Shown: positions 1-11,924 of the stretch, in pieces | Layout of the letters: each line of letters starts with the position of its first letter | How positions within the stretch are numbered: position 1 is the stretch's first letter | NCBI RefSeq assembly: GCF_022810405.1 | Contig: NZ_JALGQE010000011.1 | Coordinates: 1-64,000, forward strand | Direction: 5' to 3' | From: Rhodococcus sp. ARC_M5 | GTDB lineage: Bacteria > Actinomycetota > Actinomycetes > Mycobacteriales > Mycobacteriaceae | Length of the DNA: 64,000 nt | Program-made: the position numbers and the translations under genes | The notes under the pieces: model-generated | Seen by the model: only the letters and a program-made list of their open reading frames with translations | Database searches by the model: none | Told to the model about the DNA's origin: nothing

Positions 1-104
1 GGGGGTAAGGCCCCCGGCAGACCACCGGGTTGATAGGCCAGAACTGGAAGTCGGGTAACCGATGCAGGTGACTGGTACTAATAGGCCGAGGACTTACCAC
101 AAAG
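1..104 (+). rRNA. rrl: 23S ribosomal RNA, 3' end (partial)
   Basis: The first ~100 bases are the 3' terminal domain of 23S rRNA. They contain the conserved stretch GACTGGTACTAATAGGCC followed by GAGGACTTACCAC. The gene begins outside the window. The exact 3' end was placed by similarity of the terminal motif and is good to about ±10 bases. Confidence 0.9.
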
Positions 105-173
105 AAGCTACGCGTCCACTGTGCAATGTCTGAAACAACACACGAGTTGATTCAGCAAGCACAATCGAATACA

Positions 174-211
174 CGAATCCGCCACCCACACGTGTGTGGG
201 TGGCAGGTTCG
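174..211 (+). other. Processing stem in the 23S-5S spacer
   Basis: A long inverted repeat lies between 23S and 5S. Bases 181-191 (GCCACCCACAC) pair with 194-204 across a 2-base loop, and the flanks 174-180 and 205-211 extend the stem with one mismatch and one G-T pair. Spacer stems of this kind usually serve RNase III-type cleavage of the rRNA precursor. That role is inferred. Confidence 0.5.
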
Positions 212-232
212 CTCGTGACACTGTTTCGCAGA

Positions 233-350
233 GTTACGGCGGCCATAGCGGAGGGGAAACGCCCGGTCCCATTCCGAACCCGGAAGCTAAGCCCTCCAGC
301 GCCGATGGTACTGCACTCGACAGGGTGTGGGAGAGTAGGACACCGCCGAA
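233..350 (+). rRNA. rrf: 5S ribosomal RNA
   Basis: This is a typical actinobacterial 5S rRNA. It starts GTTACGGCGGCCATAGCGG, contains the conserved CCCATTCCGAACCCGGAAGC core, and ends GAGAGTAGGACACCGCCG, whose terminal bases pair back with the start. Length is about 118 nt, normal for 5S. It lies ~130 bases behind the 23S end and is followed directly by a strong terminator. Confidence 0.95.
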
Positions 351-360
351 CACCCGTTGT

Positions 361-394
361 AAAAAGGGGACCCACTTGGTGGGTCCCCTTTTTG
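361..394 (+). terminator. Intrinsic terminator of the rRNA operon
   Basis: A near-perfect hairpin: AAAAAGGGGACCCAC, a 3-base loop, then GTGGGTCCCCTTTTT. The stem is G+C rich and ends in a T run, about 10 bases after 5S rRNA. It closes the rrn operon and separates it from the protein block that follows. Confidence 0.93.
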
Positions 395-423
395 CGTTTG
401 TACCGAAATCCGAAAGGACGCCC

Positions 424-1305
424 GTGTCGGAAGACAACAACGATCGTCGCCCCTCCCGAGGGGACGGCGGCAACCGCCCGAGCGAGTCCCGAGACCGCAA
501 CCCCCGCGCTCAGGACCGCCGCGGAGACTCGCGTCGCTCGGACGGTCCTCCCCGCAGGCGTGGCGGTGAAGGTGGGTTCTCGGGCGATCGCCGCGGAAAC
601 AGCGCGTCGTCGGACCGTCGACCGCCGCGTCCCGATGAGCCGGATCTACCCGACGAGGTCGAAGCCGGACAGCTCGAACCCGCAGTACGTCGAGACCTGC
701 TGAGCTTGGACAAGAACAACGCAACCGCCGTCGCACGTCACCTCGTGATGACCAGCAGGCTGCTCGACGACGATCCGCAGTTGGCGCTGCTGCACGCGCG
801 CGCTGCTCGTCAGCGAGCCGGCCGCATCGCCGTAGTGCGCGAAACCGCAGGGATCGCTGCTTACCACGCCGGCGAGTGGGCCGAAGCATTGTCGGAGCTC
901 CGCGCCGCTCGGCGGATGGCCGGCGGACCGGGTCTGATCGCTGTGATGGCCGACTGCGAGCGCGGACTCGGCCGACCCGAGCGCGCTATCGAACTCGGTC
1001 GCAGCGACGAAGCGCGTGAGTTGACCGGCGAGGAAGCGTCGGAGCTTCGGATCGTTGTGGCAGGTGCCCGAATGGATCTGAACCAGTACGACCAGGCCGT
1101 CGTCACTCTGCAGACCCCGGACCTCGACGCATCTCGCTCGGGAACCGCGGCTGCTCGCCTGTTCTACGTCTATGCAGATGCTCTCGTTGCGGCGGGTCGC
1201 GTCGACGAAGGTGTGAAGTGGTTCCTCAACGCTGCCGCAGCCGATGTCGATGGTGAGACCGACGCGGAAGAGCGAGTCGAGGAGCTGTCCGGAGGCAATC
1301 GGTGA
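424..1305 (+). CDS. Tetratricopeptide-like conserved protein (Rv1691 type)
   Basis: A 293-residue protein starting at GTG 424 behind a GAAAGGAC ribosome-binding site; the frame is open further upstream only across 5S rRNA and the terminator, so the late start is right. Residues ~1-80 are a disordered Arg/Gly/Asp-rich segment. Residues ~85-290 are alpha-helical with TPR-like helix pairs (AAYHAGEWAEALSELRAAR is one). By position and form it matches the Rv1691 family, which has no firm function; a scaffolding role is only a guess. It is first in the block and overlaps the HAD gene by GTGA, so the two are probably translationally coupled. Confidence 0.8.
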   Translation: MSEDNNDRRPSRGDGGNRPSESRDRNPRAQDRRGDSRRSDGPPRRRGGEGGFSGDRRGNSASSDRRPPRPDEPDLPDEVEAGQLEPAVRRDLLSLDKNNATAVARHLVMTSRLLDDDPQLALLHARAARQRAGRIAVVRETAGIAAYHAGEWAEALSELRAARRMAGGPGLIAVMADCERGLGRPERAIELGRSDEARELTGEEASELRIVVAGARMDLNQYDQAVVTLQTPDLDASRSGTAAARLFYVYADALVAAGRVDEGVKWFLNAAAADVDGETDAEERVEELSGGNR

Positions 1306-2291
1306 CGATGCTGCGTGATCTCCACGACGTTCTACTGCTCGACCTCGACGGCACCGTCTATGCCGGCAAGGACCCTATTCCCGGTGCAGTGGAAGCACTG
1401 TCGGGTGGTTCGGAGAAGCAGTACTTCGTCACCAACAATGCCAGCCGAGCCCCCGAGGACGTTGCCGAACATCTGCGTGTTCTCGGCTTCGACACCACGG
1501 CAGAGTTCGTCGTCACCAGTTCCGAGGCCGGTGCCCGTGTGTTGGCGGGCAAGCTGGACCCAGGTTCTCGCGTGCTGGTCGTCGGCACCGACGCGTTGGC
1601 GGACGAGATCACCAAGGTCGGTCTAGAACCGGTCAGGTCTGCCGACGACGACCCGGTCGCAGTGGTGCAGGGTCACTCGGTCGACACGGGCTGGAAGATG
1701 CTGGCCGAGGCCGTCCTCGCCATCCGTGCGGGTGCGCTGTGGGTGGCCACGAACATCGATGCCACCCTGCCGACCGAGAGAGGACTCGTTCTGGGGAACG
1801 GGTCGATGGTCGCAGCGGTTCGCAACGCCACCGAGATCGAGCCGATAGTGGCAGGCAAGCCCGCTGCCCCGATCATGCACGACGCCATCGAGCGCAGCGG
1901 AGCACGCTCAGCACTGGTCGTCGGAGACCGGCTCGACACCGACATCGCCGGCGCGAACGAAATTGGCCTGCCGTCGCTGCTGGTGTTGACCGGCGTCAGT
2001 ACCGCTGCCGAGTTGTTGCGTGCTCCTCGGCATCTGCGGCCCACTCACATCGGCACCGATCTCGGAGTCCTGAACGAGGACGAGACGGCGTCGTGCGTCG
2101 GTAGCAAGACCGGCTGGACGGTCGGCATCGAGAACGAGGTGCTGTCGGTGCGGTACGGCGGCGACGGTGCGCCGAATTCGTTCGAGGGTGCGCTCGCGAC
2201 ACTGAACGTCGCCTGGTCCGGCTCGACCTTCTCGGACGTTCACTTCGAGGGGGATCGACTCGACGATCTGCGTTCGCTGCTCGGGTGCTGA
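1302..2291 (+). CDS. HAD-superfamily (class IIA) phosphatase
   Basis: A 329-residue enzyme. The N-terminal motif LLLDLDGTVYAG carries the nucleophile and acid-base Asp pair of HAD phosphatases. FVTNNAS is motif II and VVGDRLDTDIAGA is motif III/IV with the metal-binding Asp residues; the cap lies between them as in the NagD-like IIA subclass. The last ~60 residues extend past the usual domain. The M. tuberculosis counterpart Rv1692 is reported to be a glycerol-3-phosphate phosphatase in lipid-head-group recycling; that activity is inferred here from synteny. The GTG start at 1302 overlaps the upstream stop. Confidence 0.88.
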   Translation: MTMLRDLHDVLLLDLDGTVYAGKDPIPGAVEALSGGSEKQYFVTNNASRAPEDVAEHLRVLGFDTTAEFVVTSSEAGARVLAGKLDPGSRVLVVGTDALADEITKVGLEPVRSADDDPVAVVQGHSVDTGWKMLAEAVLAIRAGALWVATNIDATLPTERGLVLGNGSMVAAVRNATEIEPIVAGKPAAPIMHDAIERSGARSALVVGDRLDTDIAGANEIGLPSLLVLTGVSTAAELLRAPRHLRPTHIGTDLGVLNEDETASCVGSKTGWTVGIENEVLSVRYGGDGAPNSFEGALATLNVAWSGSTFSDVHFEGDRLDDLRSLLGC

Positions 2292-2368
2292 CACAGCATT
2301 CGACCGCGGCGTTCGGAGAGCGGCGGCGATCGGGCGTTCGTCGGACCCATCCGATAGCGTGAGAGGCG

Positions 2369-2611
2369 ATGAGCGCGTCTATCCCACTACCAGGACAGCA
2401 CCGGCCGAGCAGTGCCGGCGATGAATCGTCGGCAGATCCGGACACCGTTCGCACCGAAGTTTCCTCGCTGCTGAATCAGCTCACGATCGAGTCGACGGAC
2501 CACGAGGGATCAGAGACTGTGGACGCCGACGCCCTCGCGCGCGACGCAAGTCTGCTGGACCGGGCGCACGAGGTACTCGTGCGTGCCCTGACCACCGTCG
2601 ACAAGACCTGA
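2369..2611 (+). CDS. Small conserved protein (Rv1693 type)
   Basis: An 80-residue acidic protein between the HAD phosphatase and tlyA, where mycobacteria carry Rv1693. It starts at ATG 2369 after GAGAGGCG. Residues 1-45 look disordered. The C-terminal half, about DADALARDASLLDRAHEVLVRALTTVD, should form a helix or short coiled coil. No catalytic motif or membrane segment is visible and function is unknown. Only one base separates its stop from the tlyA start, so it belongs to the same transcript. Confidence 0.7.
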   Translation: MSASIPLPGQHRPSSAGDESSADPDTVRTEVSSLLNQLTIESTDHEGSETVDADALARDASLLDRAHEVLVRALTTVDKT

Positions 2612-2612
2612 C

Positions 2613-3434
2613 GTGGCTCGTCGCGCACGTGTAGACGCCGAATTGGTTCGGCGTGGACTCGCCAGATCCCGTGAGCACGCTTCGGAGTTGATCGAAGCAG
2701 GCCGAGTGAAGATCGCCGGGACCGTGGCCTCCAAGCCCGCGACTGCGGTGGAACCGGGTACGCCTCTGCTGGTCGTGGAAGAGGACAACGAGGTCTCGTG
2801 GGCCTCACGCGGCGCACACAAGCTGCTCGGTGCACTCGACGCATTCGAGCCTCTCGGTTTGACGGTCGAGAACGCTCGTTGTCTGGACGCCGGTGCGTCC
2901 ACCGGTGGGTTCACCGACGTTCTACTCAGTCGAGGCGTTCGTGAAGTCGTTGCTGTCGACGTGGGGTACGGGCAGCTGGTGTGGCGCCTGCAATCCGACG
3001 CCCGAGTGCACGTCGTCGACCGCACCAACGTCCGGTCGATCGACGCCGACACGATCGGTGGACCGGTCGACGTGATCGTTGCCGACCTGTCGTTCATCTC
3101 GTTGAAGCTCGTTCTTCCCGCATTCGTCGCATGTTCGAAGCCGGGCACCGACATGGTGTTGATGGTCAAGCCGCAGTTCGAGGTCGGCAAGGATCGAGTG
3201 GGTTCCGGCGGTGTGGTCCGAGATCCCGCGCTGCGAGCCGAAGCCGTCGAGGACGTGGCCAAGGCGGCCGTCGGTTTGAACCTCACGGTGCAGGCAGTGG
3301 CAGCAAGCCCACTGCCGGGGCCGTCGGGCAATGTCGAGTACTTTCTGTGGCTGAGGGCAGGTGCAGGCGAGGAATCGCCACGCGCCGACATCACGGAACT
3401 CGTCCGGCTCGCGATCGAGGAAGGACCACAGTGA
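2613..3434 (+). CDS. tlyA: 16S/23S rRNA 2'-O-methyltransferase TlyA
   Basis: A 273-residue TlyA. Residues ~1-60 form an S4 RNA-binding domain ([19 protein letters not shown]). The Rossmann methyltransferase domain follows, with the SAM-binding [16 protein letters not shown] and the later [13 protein letters not shown]. TlyA methylates C1409 of 16S and C1920 of 23S rRNA in mycobacteria, and its loss gives capreomycin resistance; this is known for the family, not shown here. The GTG start at 2613 follows the upstream stop by one base. The stop overlaps the nadK GTG. Confidence 0.93.
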   Translation: MARRARVDAELVRRGLARSREHASELIEAGRVKIAGTVASKPATAVEPGTPLLVVEEDNEVSWASRGAHKLLGALDAFEPLGLTVENARCLDAGASTGGFTDVLLSRGVREVVAVDVGYGQLVWRLQSDARVHVVDRTNVRSIDADTIGGPVDVIVADLSFISLKLVLPAFVACSKPGTDMVLMVKPQFEVGKDRVGSGGVVRDPALRAEAVEDVAKAAVGLNLTVQAVAASPLPGPSGNVEYFLWLRAGAGEESPRADITELVRLAIEEGPQ

Positions 3435-4396
3435 CTCCGTCCCATGCGGCACCGGAACTGGAGTCGACCCGAGAAATACTTCTCGTCGCCCATCCCGGTC
3501 GACCGGACATCGCCGAGACGGCCCGCCGCGTAGGCAAGGTGTTCGACGAAGCAGGTATCTGCCTTCGCGTGTTGGTGGACGAGGTCGAGCCATCGAAGAT
3601 CGAGGCTTCCGATACGGAGGAACACGACCACGTGTTCGTTGCGGACATGAAGCTCAACGTCGTCGAGTTCGGCCCCGACGCGGCCGCAGGCTGCGAGATG
3701 GTCCTCGTCCTGGGCGGTGATGGCACCTTCCTGCGCGCAGCCGAGCTCGCTCGAGCAGCCTCCATTCCGGTGCTCGGCATCAACCTCGGACACGTCGGGT
3801 TCCTGGCCGAGGCGGAGGCCGACCATCTCGAAGATGCGCTGGCTCGCGTCATCGCCGGTGACTACCGCATCGAGCAACGCATGACGCTGGACATCGCGGT
3901 TCGCGTCGGAGATCAGGTGGTCGATCGCGGCTGGGCGTTGAACGAGGCGAGCATCGAGAACGGGTCCCGGCTCGGAGTGCTCGAGGTGGTTCTCGAAGTC
4001 GACGGTCGACCGGTGTCCGCCTTCGGGTGTGACGGCGTGCTGATCTCCACGCCGACGGGTTCGACGGCCTACGCGTTCTCGGCCGGTGGACCTGTGGTGT
4101 GGCCGGAACTCGAAGCGATACTGGTCATTCCGAGCAACGCACATGCTTTGTTCGCGCGCCCGCTCGTGACCAGTCCCGAGTCGATCGTTGCGGTCGAGAT
4201 CGATGCCGGCGGACACGCGGGATTCGTGTTCTGCGACGGCAGGCGCACTTTGAGCCTGCCTGCCGGCGCTCGCGTCGAGGTGGTGCGGGGAGCGTCACCG
4301 ATCAAATGGGTTCGACTCGATTCGGCACCGTTCGCCGATCGCATGGTCAAGAAATTCGAACTGCCCGTGACCGGGTGGCGGGGGAGAGCGAGGTAG
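3431..4396 (+). CDS. nadK: NAD kinase
   Basis: A 321-residue ATP/polyphosphate-dependent NAD kinase, the sole route to NADP. The signature [14 protein letters not shown] (GGDGT at ~95-99) gives the catalytic Asp. [12 protein letters not shown] and [16 protein letters not shown] are the conserved substrate-binding segments. The GTG at 3431 overlaps the tlyA stop by GTGA and gives an N-terminus of normal family length, so it is preferred over the longer open frame upstream. It sits between tlyA and recN exactly as in M. tuberculosis (ppnK). Confidence 0.93.
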   Translation: MTPSHAAPELESTREILLVAHPGRPDIAETARRVGKVFDEAGICLRVLVDEVEPSKIEASDTEEHDHVFVADMKLNVVEFGPDAAAGCEMVLVLGGDGTFLRAAELARAASIPVLGINLGHVGFLAEAEADHLEDALARVIAGDYRIEQRMTLDIAVRVGDQVVDRGWALNEASIENGSRLGVLEVVLEVDGRPVSAFGCDGVLISTPTGSTAYAFSAGGPVVWPELEAILVIPSNAHALFARPLVTSPESIVAVEIDAGGHAGFVFCDGRRTLSLPAGARVEVVRGASPIKWVRLDSAPFADRMVKKFELPVTGWRGRAR

Positions 4397-4398
4397 GG

Positions 4399-6168
4399 AT
4401 GCTCGAAGAGATTCGGATCGACAGCCTCGGAGTCATTTCCGGTGCCAGCGCACAGTTTCACGAGGGACTGACTGTCCTCACCGGCGAGACCGGTGCCGGT
4501 AAGACCATGGTGGTCACCAGTCTGCACCTGCTGTCGGGTGCCCGCGCCGACGCAGGCCGGGTTCGGCTCGGAGCGCAGCGCGCGGTGGTCGAGGGACGAT
4601 TCAGTACCGACACCGCGTCGGAGCAGGTGATCGAGGACGTCGACAAGGTGCTCGAGTCCTCGGGAGGTCAACGCGACGAGGACAATTCGATCATCGCCGT
4701 ACGTACCGTCAACTCCGACGGTCGTTCTCGTGCGCACCTCGGTGGGCGCAGTGTGCCCGCGTCGGTGCTGTCCAACTTCACCGACTCGTTGCTGACGGTG
4801 CACGGTCAGAACGATCAGCTGCGTCTGCTGCGTCCCGACCAGCAGCTCGGCGCACTGGACAGGTTTGCCGGCGACACAGTGGCGTCGCTGGTCTCGAAGT
4901 ACCGCACCGCGCGCAAGACGTGGCTCGACGCGCGCAACGAGCTGATCGATCGCACCGAACGAAGCCGTGAGCTGGCACAGGAAGCGGACCGGCTGCAGTT
5001 CGGACTACAGGAGATCGACTCCTTGGCACCGGAGCCGGGCGAAGATCGCTCGGTGGCCGAGGACGTGCGCCGGCTGGGGGACCTCGATTCGTTGCGGGAG
5101 ACCGCGGAAGGTGCTTCGGCGGCACTTGTCGGGAGCACCGAGGAGGCGTCGGACACGGCCTCGGCGTTGTATCTGCTGGGCGAGGCGCGCTCTCGCCTCG
5201 AACACGCCGAGGACGCCGCTCTGACCGAGCTGCTGCCGCGACTGAACGACGCGATGGCCATCGTCGGCGACATCGGGGCAGACCTCACCTCGTACCTGAC
5301 GGATCTGCCGTCCGATCCGGGCGCGCTCGACTCGATCCTGAATCGACAGGCCGAGCTGAAGTCGCTGACGCGGAAGTACGCCGCCGATGTCGACGGTGTG
5401 ATCGCCTGGGCGGAGGATGCCCGTGAGCGCCTCTCGCACATCGACACCTCGGCCGATGCTCTCGCCGAGCTGAGCTCCAAGGTCGACGCGGCTGCGGTCG
5501 ACGTTGCGGCAGCTGCCGCCAAGCTCAGTGCGGCACGGGCGAAGGCGTCGGTGAAGCTCTCGAAGGCGGTCAGCGTCGAGCTGGCGGGCTTGGCGATGGG
5601 AAAAGCCAAGCTGCAGATCGATGTTCGCGCACTGCCTGCCGGGCCGTCGGACACGGCTCCGATCGTCGTCGACGGTGCCGAACTGCATGCGGGCAGCAAT
5701 GGCGTCGACGAGGTCGAGTTTCGCCTGTCCGCGCACGACGGTGCCCAGGCTCTGCCGATCAGCAAGAGTGCGTCGGGCGGTGAGCTGTCGCGGGTGATGT
5801 TGGCGCTCGAAGTGGTGTTGGCGGGCTCGGACAAGGGCGCGACGATGGTCTTCGACGAGGTCGACGCCGGAGTGGGTGGCCGTGCGGCCGTCGAAGTCGG
5901 GCGTCGACTCGGCCGATTGGCTCGCACGCACCAGGTCATCGTGGTCACCCACTTGCCGCAGGTCGCAGCGTTTGCCGACACGCACCTGGTGGTCGACAAG
6001 ACCGATGCGAAGAAGGGTGCGGCGAACAGTGGGGTTCGGACGCTGTCGTCGACGGAACGCGTCGTCGAGCTGGCGAGAATGCTCGCGGGTCTGGACGATA
6101 CGGAGACCGGTCGCGCGCATGCCGAGGAGCTGTTGGCCACCGCAAACGCCGATCGAGCCGCGCTGTAA
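4399..6168 (+). CDS. recN: DNA repair protein RecN
   Basis: A 589-residue SMC-like ATPase. GETGAGKT at residues 29-36 is Walker A. The middle is a long Ala/Glu/Leu-rich coiled coil (~150-450). SASGGELSRVMLALEVVL is the ABC signature, and MVFDEVDAGVGG the Walker B/D-loop. RecN binds DNA ends and acts with RecA in double-strand break repair. ATG 4399 lies two bases after the nadK stop with GGTAGGG as the binding site. Length is normal. Confidence 0.94.
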   Translation: MLEEIRIDSLGVISGASAQFHEGLTVLTGETGAGKTMVVTSLHLLSGARADAGRVRLGAQRAVVEGRFSTDTASEQVIEDVDKVLESSGGQRDEDNSIIAVRTVNSDGRSRAHLGGRSVPASVLSNFTDSLLTVHGQNDQLRLLRPDQQLGALDRFAGDTVASLVSKYRTARKTWLDARNELIDRTERSRELAQEADRLQFGLQEIDSLAPEPGEDRSVAEDVRRLGDLDSLRETAEGASAALVGSTEEASDTASALYLLGEARSRLEHAEDAALTELLPRLNDAMAIVGDIGADLTSYLTDLPSDPGALDSILNRQAELKSLTRKYAADVDGVIAWAEDARERLSHIDTSADALAELSSKVDAAAVDVAAAAAKLSAARAKASVKLSKAVSVELAGLAMGKAKLQIDVRALPAGPSDTAPIVVDGAELHAGSNGVDEVEFRLSAHDGAQALPISKSASGGELSRVMLALEVVLAGSDKGATMVFDEVDAGVGGRAAVEVGRRLGRLARTHQVIVVTHLPQVAAFADTHLVVDKTDAKKGAANSGVRTLSSTERVVELARMLAGLDDTETGRAHAEELLATANADRAAL

Positions 6169-6252
6169 CTTTTGGTGCTGATGTGATCAGTGTGGTAGTT
6201 GTTTCGGCGCGCCTCCATCGCCGGGCGTGTCGATCGGGTCATCATGGTCCTC

Positions 6253-7437
6253 ATGAAGATGCCGGCACTGCTGTCACGTAGTCAGGATTCGCTGCCCGGA
6301 ATCACTGGGATCGCGCGAGTCGATCGCAACACGGCCAAGCTCCTCAAACGGGTCGGCCCCGGTGACATCGTCGTGCTCGACGAGCTCGACCTGGACCGGC
6401 TGACCGCCGATGCGCTCGTCGAGGCAGGGGTGCTCGCGGTCGTCAACGCGTCGCCCTCGATCTCCGGGCGCTACCCGAACCTGGGTCCCGAGGCCATCGT
6501 CGCCAACGGGATCACCTTGATCGACTCGGCCGGCACCGAGATCTTCAAGAAGATCAAGGACGGCACCAAGATTCGCCTCAACGACGGTGGTGTCTACACC
6601 GGCGATCGGCGCCTCGCCAAGGGTGACGAGCAGAGCGAAGCCGAGATCTCGGACAAGATGATCGAGGCCAAAACGGGTCTGGTCGACCATCTGGAAGCGT
6701 TCTCGGGCAACACGATCGAGTTCATTCGAACCGAGAGTCCGCTGCTCATCGACGGCGTCGGCGTGCCGGACATCGACATCGACCTCAAGGGTCGCCATGT
6801 GGTGATCGTGGCCGACGGTCCCGGTCACGCCGAGGATCTGAAGAACCTCAAGCCGTTCATCAAGGAGTACTCGCCCGTCATCATCGGCGTCGGCGCAGGT
6901 GCCGATACCGCGATGAAGGCGGGTCATCGCCCTGATCTCATCGTCGGCGATCCCGAGGACGTCACGGCGCAGACGCTCAAATGCGGTGCCGAGGTGGTGC
7001 TTCCGGCGGATTCCGACGGACACGCGCAGGGCCTCGAACGCATTCAGGATCTGGGTATCGGTGCCATGACGTTCCCGGCCACCGGTGCCGCTGCCGATCT
7101 CGCACTGTTGTTGGCCGATCATCACGGGGCCTCGCTCATCGTGTCGGTCGGTAGTCCGGCCAGCCTGGACGAGTTCTTCGATCGCGGTCGACGCAACACG
7201 AACCCGGCCGCATTCATGACGCGTCTGAAGGTCGGTGCCAAGCTGGTCGACGCCAAAGCTGTGGCGACGCTGTACCGCAGCCGCGTGTCCGGCGGCGCGA
7301 TCGCCCTGCTGATTCTGGCGGCGCTCGTTGCCGTGATCGTGGCGTTGGCCGTGTCCAACATCGGCGGTGAAGCGTTGGATTGGGCAATCGATCTGTGGAA
7401 CCGGTTCGCTCTGTGGTTCCAGGGGTTGCTTTCGTGA
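6253..7437 (+). CDS. steA: Cytokinetic-ring membrane protein SteA
   Basis: A 394-residue protein matching the actinobacterial Rv1697/SteA family almost end to end (for example VVNASPSISGRYPNLGPEAIVANG). It has a cytosolic domain related to thiamine pyrophosphokinase (VVIVADGPGHAEDLKNLKPF, then LIVGDPEDVT) and a single C-terminal membrane helix (GGAIALLILAALVAVIVALAVS, ~355-376). In Corynebacterium, SteA and SteB localise to the septum and affect cell separation. ATG 6253 is chosen because it gives the family N-terminus MKMPALLSR; ATGs at 6199 and 6244 are less likely. Its stop overlaps the next start by GTGA, so the pair is coupled. Confidence 0.88.
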   Translation: MKMPALLSRSQDSLPGITGIARVDRNTAKLLKRVGPGDIVVLDELDLDRLTADALVEAGVLAVVNASPSISGRYPNLGPEAIVANGITLIDSAGTEIFKKIKDGTKIRLNDGGVYTGDRRLAKGDEQSEAEISDKMIEAKTGLVDHLEAFSGNTIEFIRTESPLLIDGVGVPDIDIDLKGRHVVIVADGPGHAEDLKNLKPFIKEYSPVIIGVGAGADTAMKAGHRPDLIVGDPEDVTAQTLKCGAEVVLPADSDGHAQGLERIQDLGIGAMTFPATGAAADLALLLADHHGASLIVSVGSPASLDEFFDRGRRNTNPAAFMTRLKVGAKLVDAKAVATLYRSRVSGGAIALLILAALVAVIVALAVSNIGGEALDWAIDLWNRFALWFQGLLS

Positions 7438-8381
7438 TTTCGCTTCGCCAACATGCCATTTCGCTGGCAGCGGTCTTCGTGGCACTGGCCATCGGCATAG
7501 TGCTCGGTTCGGGTCTGCTCTCGAGCGGACTGGTCTCTGGCCTCCGAGACGACAAGACCGGTCTCGAAACTCAGGTGGACGATCTGCAGGCGACCAACAA
7601 TCAGCTCGGTGAGCAACTCAACTCGGCCGACGGCTTCGACGCCGCGGTGTCGGGCCGGGTGTTGCGAGATGCGTTGGTCGATCGCAGTGTTGTGGTCATC
7701 ACCACCCCCGATGCCGACCCCGGGGATGTCGACGGAGTCACGCGGTCGATCGGAGCGTCGGGTGCCACCGTCACCGGCCGGGTGTCACTGACCGATTCGT
7801 TCGTCTCCGCTGCGAACGGTGACGATCTTCGTACGCGCCTGACCAACGTCATTCCGGCCGGCGTGCAGTTGCGCACCGGCGCGGTGGACCAGGGCAGCCT
7901 CGCCGGAGACCTACTCGGTTCGGTGCTGCTGCTCGATGCGGAGACCGCTCAGCCACAGTCGACTCCCGAGGAGCTCTCACTGGCGCTGGAGACGCTGCGT
8001 AGCGGTGGGTTCATCGCCTACGACAACGGTGCCGTCGCGCCCGCTCAATTGGCTGTGGTCGTCACCGGTTCCGGCACCTCGGACGTGGAGGACGGCAATC
8101 GCGGTGCCATCGTCGCGCGGTTCGCTGGTGCTCTCGACTCACGTGGCGCAGGCGCGGTACTGGCGGGCCGATCCGGCGCGGCGGAGGGCAACGGCTCCAT
8201 CGCTGTCGTGCGGGCCGATTCGGCGCTGTCGTCCGCGCTCAGCACCGTCGACAACGTCGACCGTGAAGCAGGACGGATCACCACTGTTCTCGCCTTGGCG
8301 GAGCAGCTGGACGGGGCGTCGGGCCGCTACGGCACCGGGCCGAACGCGAACGCCGTGACCGTCGGAGCGCCGGCGAGCTGA
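7434..8381 (+). CDS. SteB / MctB-type membrane-anchored coiled-coil protein
   Basis: A 315-residue protein of the Rv1698 family. An N-terminal membrane helix (AISLAAVFVALAIGIVLGSGLL, ~8-29) is followed by a coiled coil (~35-65, LRDDKTGLETQVDDLQATNNQL) and an extracytoplasmic alpha/beta domain. The family carries two histories: MctB, a mycobacterial copper transport protein, and SteB, the partner of SteA in corynebacterial cell separation. The SteA neighbour and GTGA overlap favour the second reading here, but both names rest on family knowledge. Confidence 0.85.
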   Translation: MISLRQHAISLAAVFVALAIGIVLGSGLLSSGLVSGLRDDKTGLETQVDDLQATNNQLGEQLNSADGFDAAVSGRVLRDALVDRSVVVITTPDADPGDVDGVTRSIGASGATVTGRVSLTDSFVSAANGDDLRTRLTNVIPAGVQLRTGAVDQGSLAGDLLGSVLLLDAETAQPQSTPEELSLALETLRSGGFIAYDNGAVAPAQLAVVVTGSGTSDVEDGNRGAIVARFAGALDSRGAGAVLAGRSGAAEGNGSIAVVRADSALSSALSTVDNVDREAGRITTVLALAEQLDGASGRYGTGPNANAVTVGAPAS

Positions 8382-8414
8382 TCGCCGGCGGAACGAGCGT
8401 GTCGTTGGCGGTGA

Positions 8415-10894
<2,480 letters not shown>

Positions 10895-10899
10895 CCACC

Positions 10900-11814
10900 G
10901 TGATCGGGCAGCAGATCGGCACGTACCTCGACCATCTGGTGGTCGAGCGCGGTTCGGCACCGAACACGGTGTCGTCCTACCGTCGCGATCTGGTGCGGTA
11001 CGAGCGCTTTCTGAGTGGTTACGGCATCACCGATCTGGCGAAGGTCGCCGAGAACGACATCACCGAGTTCGTGCTCTATCTCCGGCGCGGCGACGACGAA
11101 TATCCTGCTCTCGCAGCGAGTTCGGCTGCTCGGACGTTGATCGCGGTGCGGGGTCTGCACCGATTCGCGCTGGCCGAGGGCATGGTCGACCGCAACGTCG
11201 CGAGTGAGGTCAAGCCGCCCCAACCGGCGAAGCGACTACCGAAGTCGCTCCCCGTCGACCAGGTCGTGGCGTTGCTCGAATCGGCGTCGGTCGCGGGCTC
11301 CGACGCGCCACGAGGGCTGCGAGATCGAGCCTTGCTGGAACTGCTGTATTCCACCGGAGCTCGCATTTCCGAGGCCGTCGGGCTGGACGTCGACGACATC
11401 GACACCGAGGCCCGCTCGGTGCTACTGCGCGGCAAAGGCGGTAAGCATCGCATCGTCCCGGTCGGACGACCCGCGATCGAGGCCGTCGACGCCTACCTGG
11501 TGCGTGGGCGGCCGGGGCTGGTCTCGCGCTCGAACCCTGCGCTGTTCCTCAACGTCCGGGGCGGCAGGTTGTCTCGGCAGAGCGCGTGGCAGGTGTTGCA
11601 GGATTCCGCACAAAGGGCGGGAATCACCGCAGGGGTCTCACCGCACGTCCTTCGACATTCCTTCGCGACTCATCTGCTCGACGGTGGTGCCGACGTCCGC
11701 GTCGTGCAGGAGTTGTTGGGGCATGCATCGGTGACGACGACGCAGATCTACACCCTCGTGACCGTCAACACGCTGCGCGAAGTGTGGGCCGGCGCGCACC
11801 CGCGGGCGAGATAG
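10900..11814 (+). CDS. xerD: Site-specific tyrosine recombinase XerD
   Basis: A 304-residue recombinase resolving chromosome dimers at dif. The N-terminal SAM-like DNA-binding domain (~5-95) is followed by the catalytic domain. The Arg is in [27 protein letters not shown] supplies HxxR, and [14 protein letters not shown] supplies the second His and the nucleophile Tyr. The GTG at 10900 gives the usual family N-terminus. It lies in the conserved chromosomal block before the ParA-like/scpAB genes, so it is the housekeeping enzyme and not the integrase of the tRNA-Pro island. Confidence 0.92.
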   Translation: MIGQQIGTYLDHLVVERGSAPNTVSSYRRDLVRYERFLSGYGITDLAKVAENDITEFVLYLRRGDDEYPALAASSAARTLIAVRGLHRFALAEGMVDRNVASEVKPPQPAKRLPKSLPVDQVVALLESASVAGSDAPRGLRDRALLELLYSTGARISEAVGLDVDDIDTEARSVLLRGKGGKHRIVPVGRPAIEAVDAYLVRGRPGLVSRSNPALFLNVRGGRLSRQSAWQVLQDSAQRAGITAGVSPHVLRHSFATHLLDGGADVRVVQELLGHASVTTTQIYTLVTVNTLREVWAGAHPRAR

Positions 11815-11924
11815 CACGAGGCCGGCGGTCGTGTGTCAGCGTGTCCGATGACATTGCCGGCGCACCAAGCGGTAGCGTTTGCCAGATCTACTCGAAGACG
11901 AACGGGACAGGGGAGCGCTGGAAC

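Noticed and set aside
2510..4216. 568-codon minus-strand frame opposite tlyA/nadK
   Set aside because: No domain pattern, and both strands cannot be read as genes here; tlyA and nadK are clear.
10900..11814. XerD as integrase of the tRNA-Pro island
   Set aside because: It lies 6 kb outside the repeats in the conserved chromosomal block and has the housekeeping XerD pattern.
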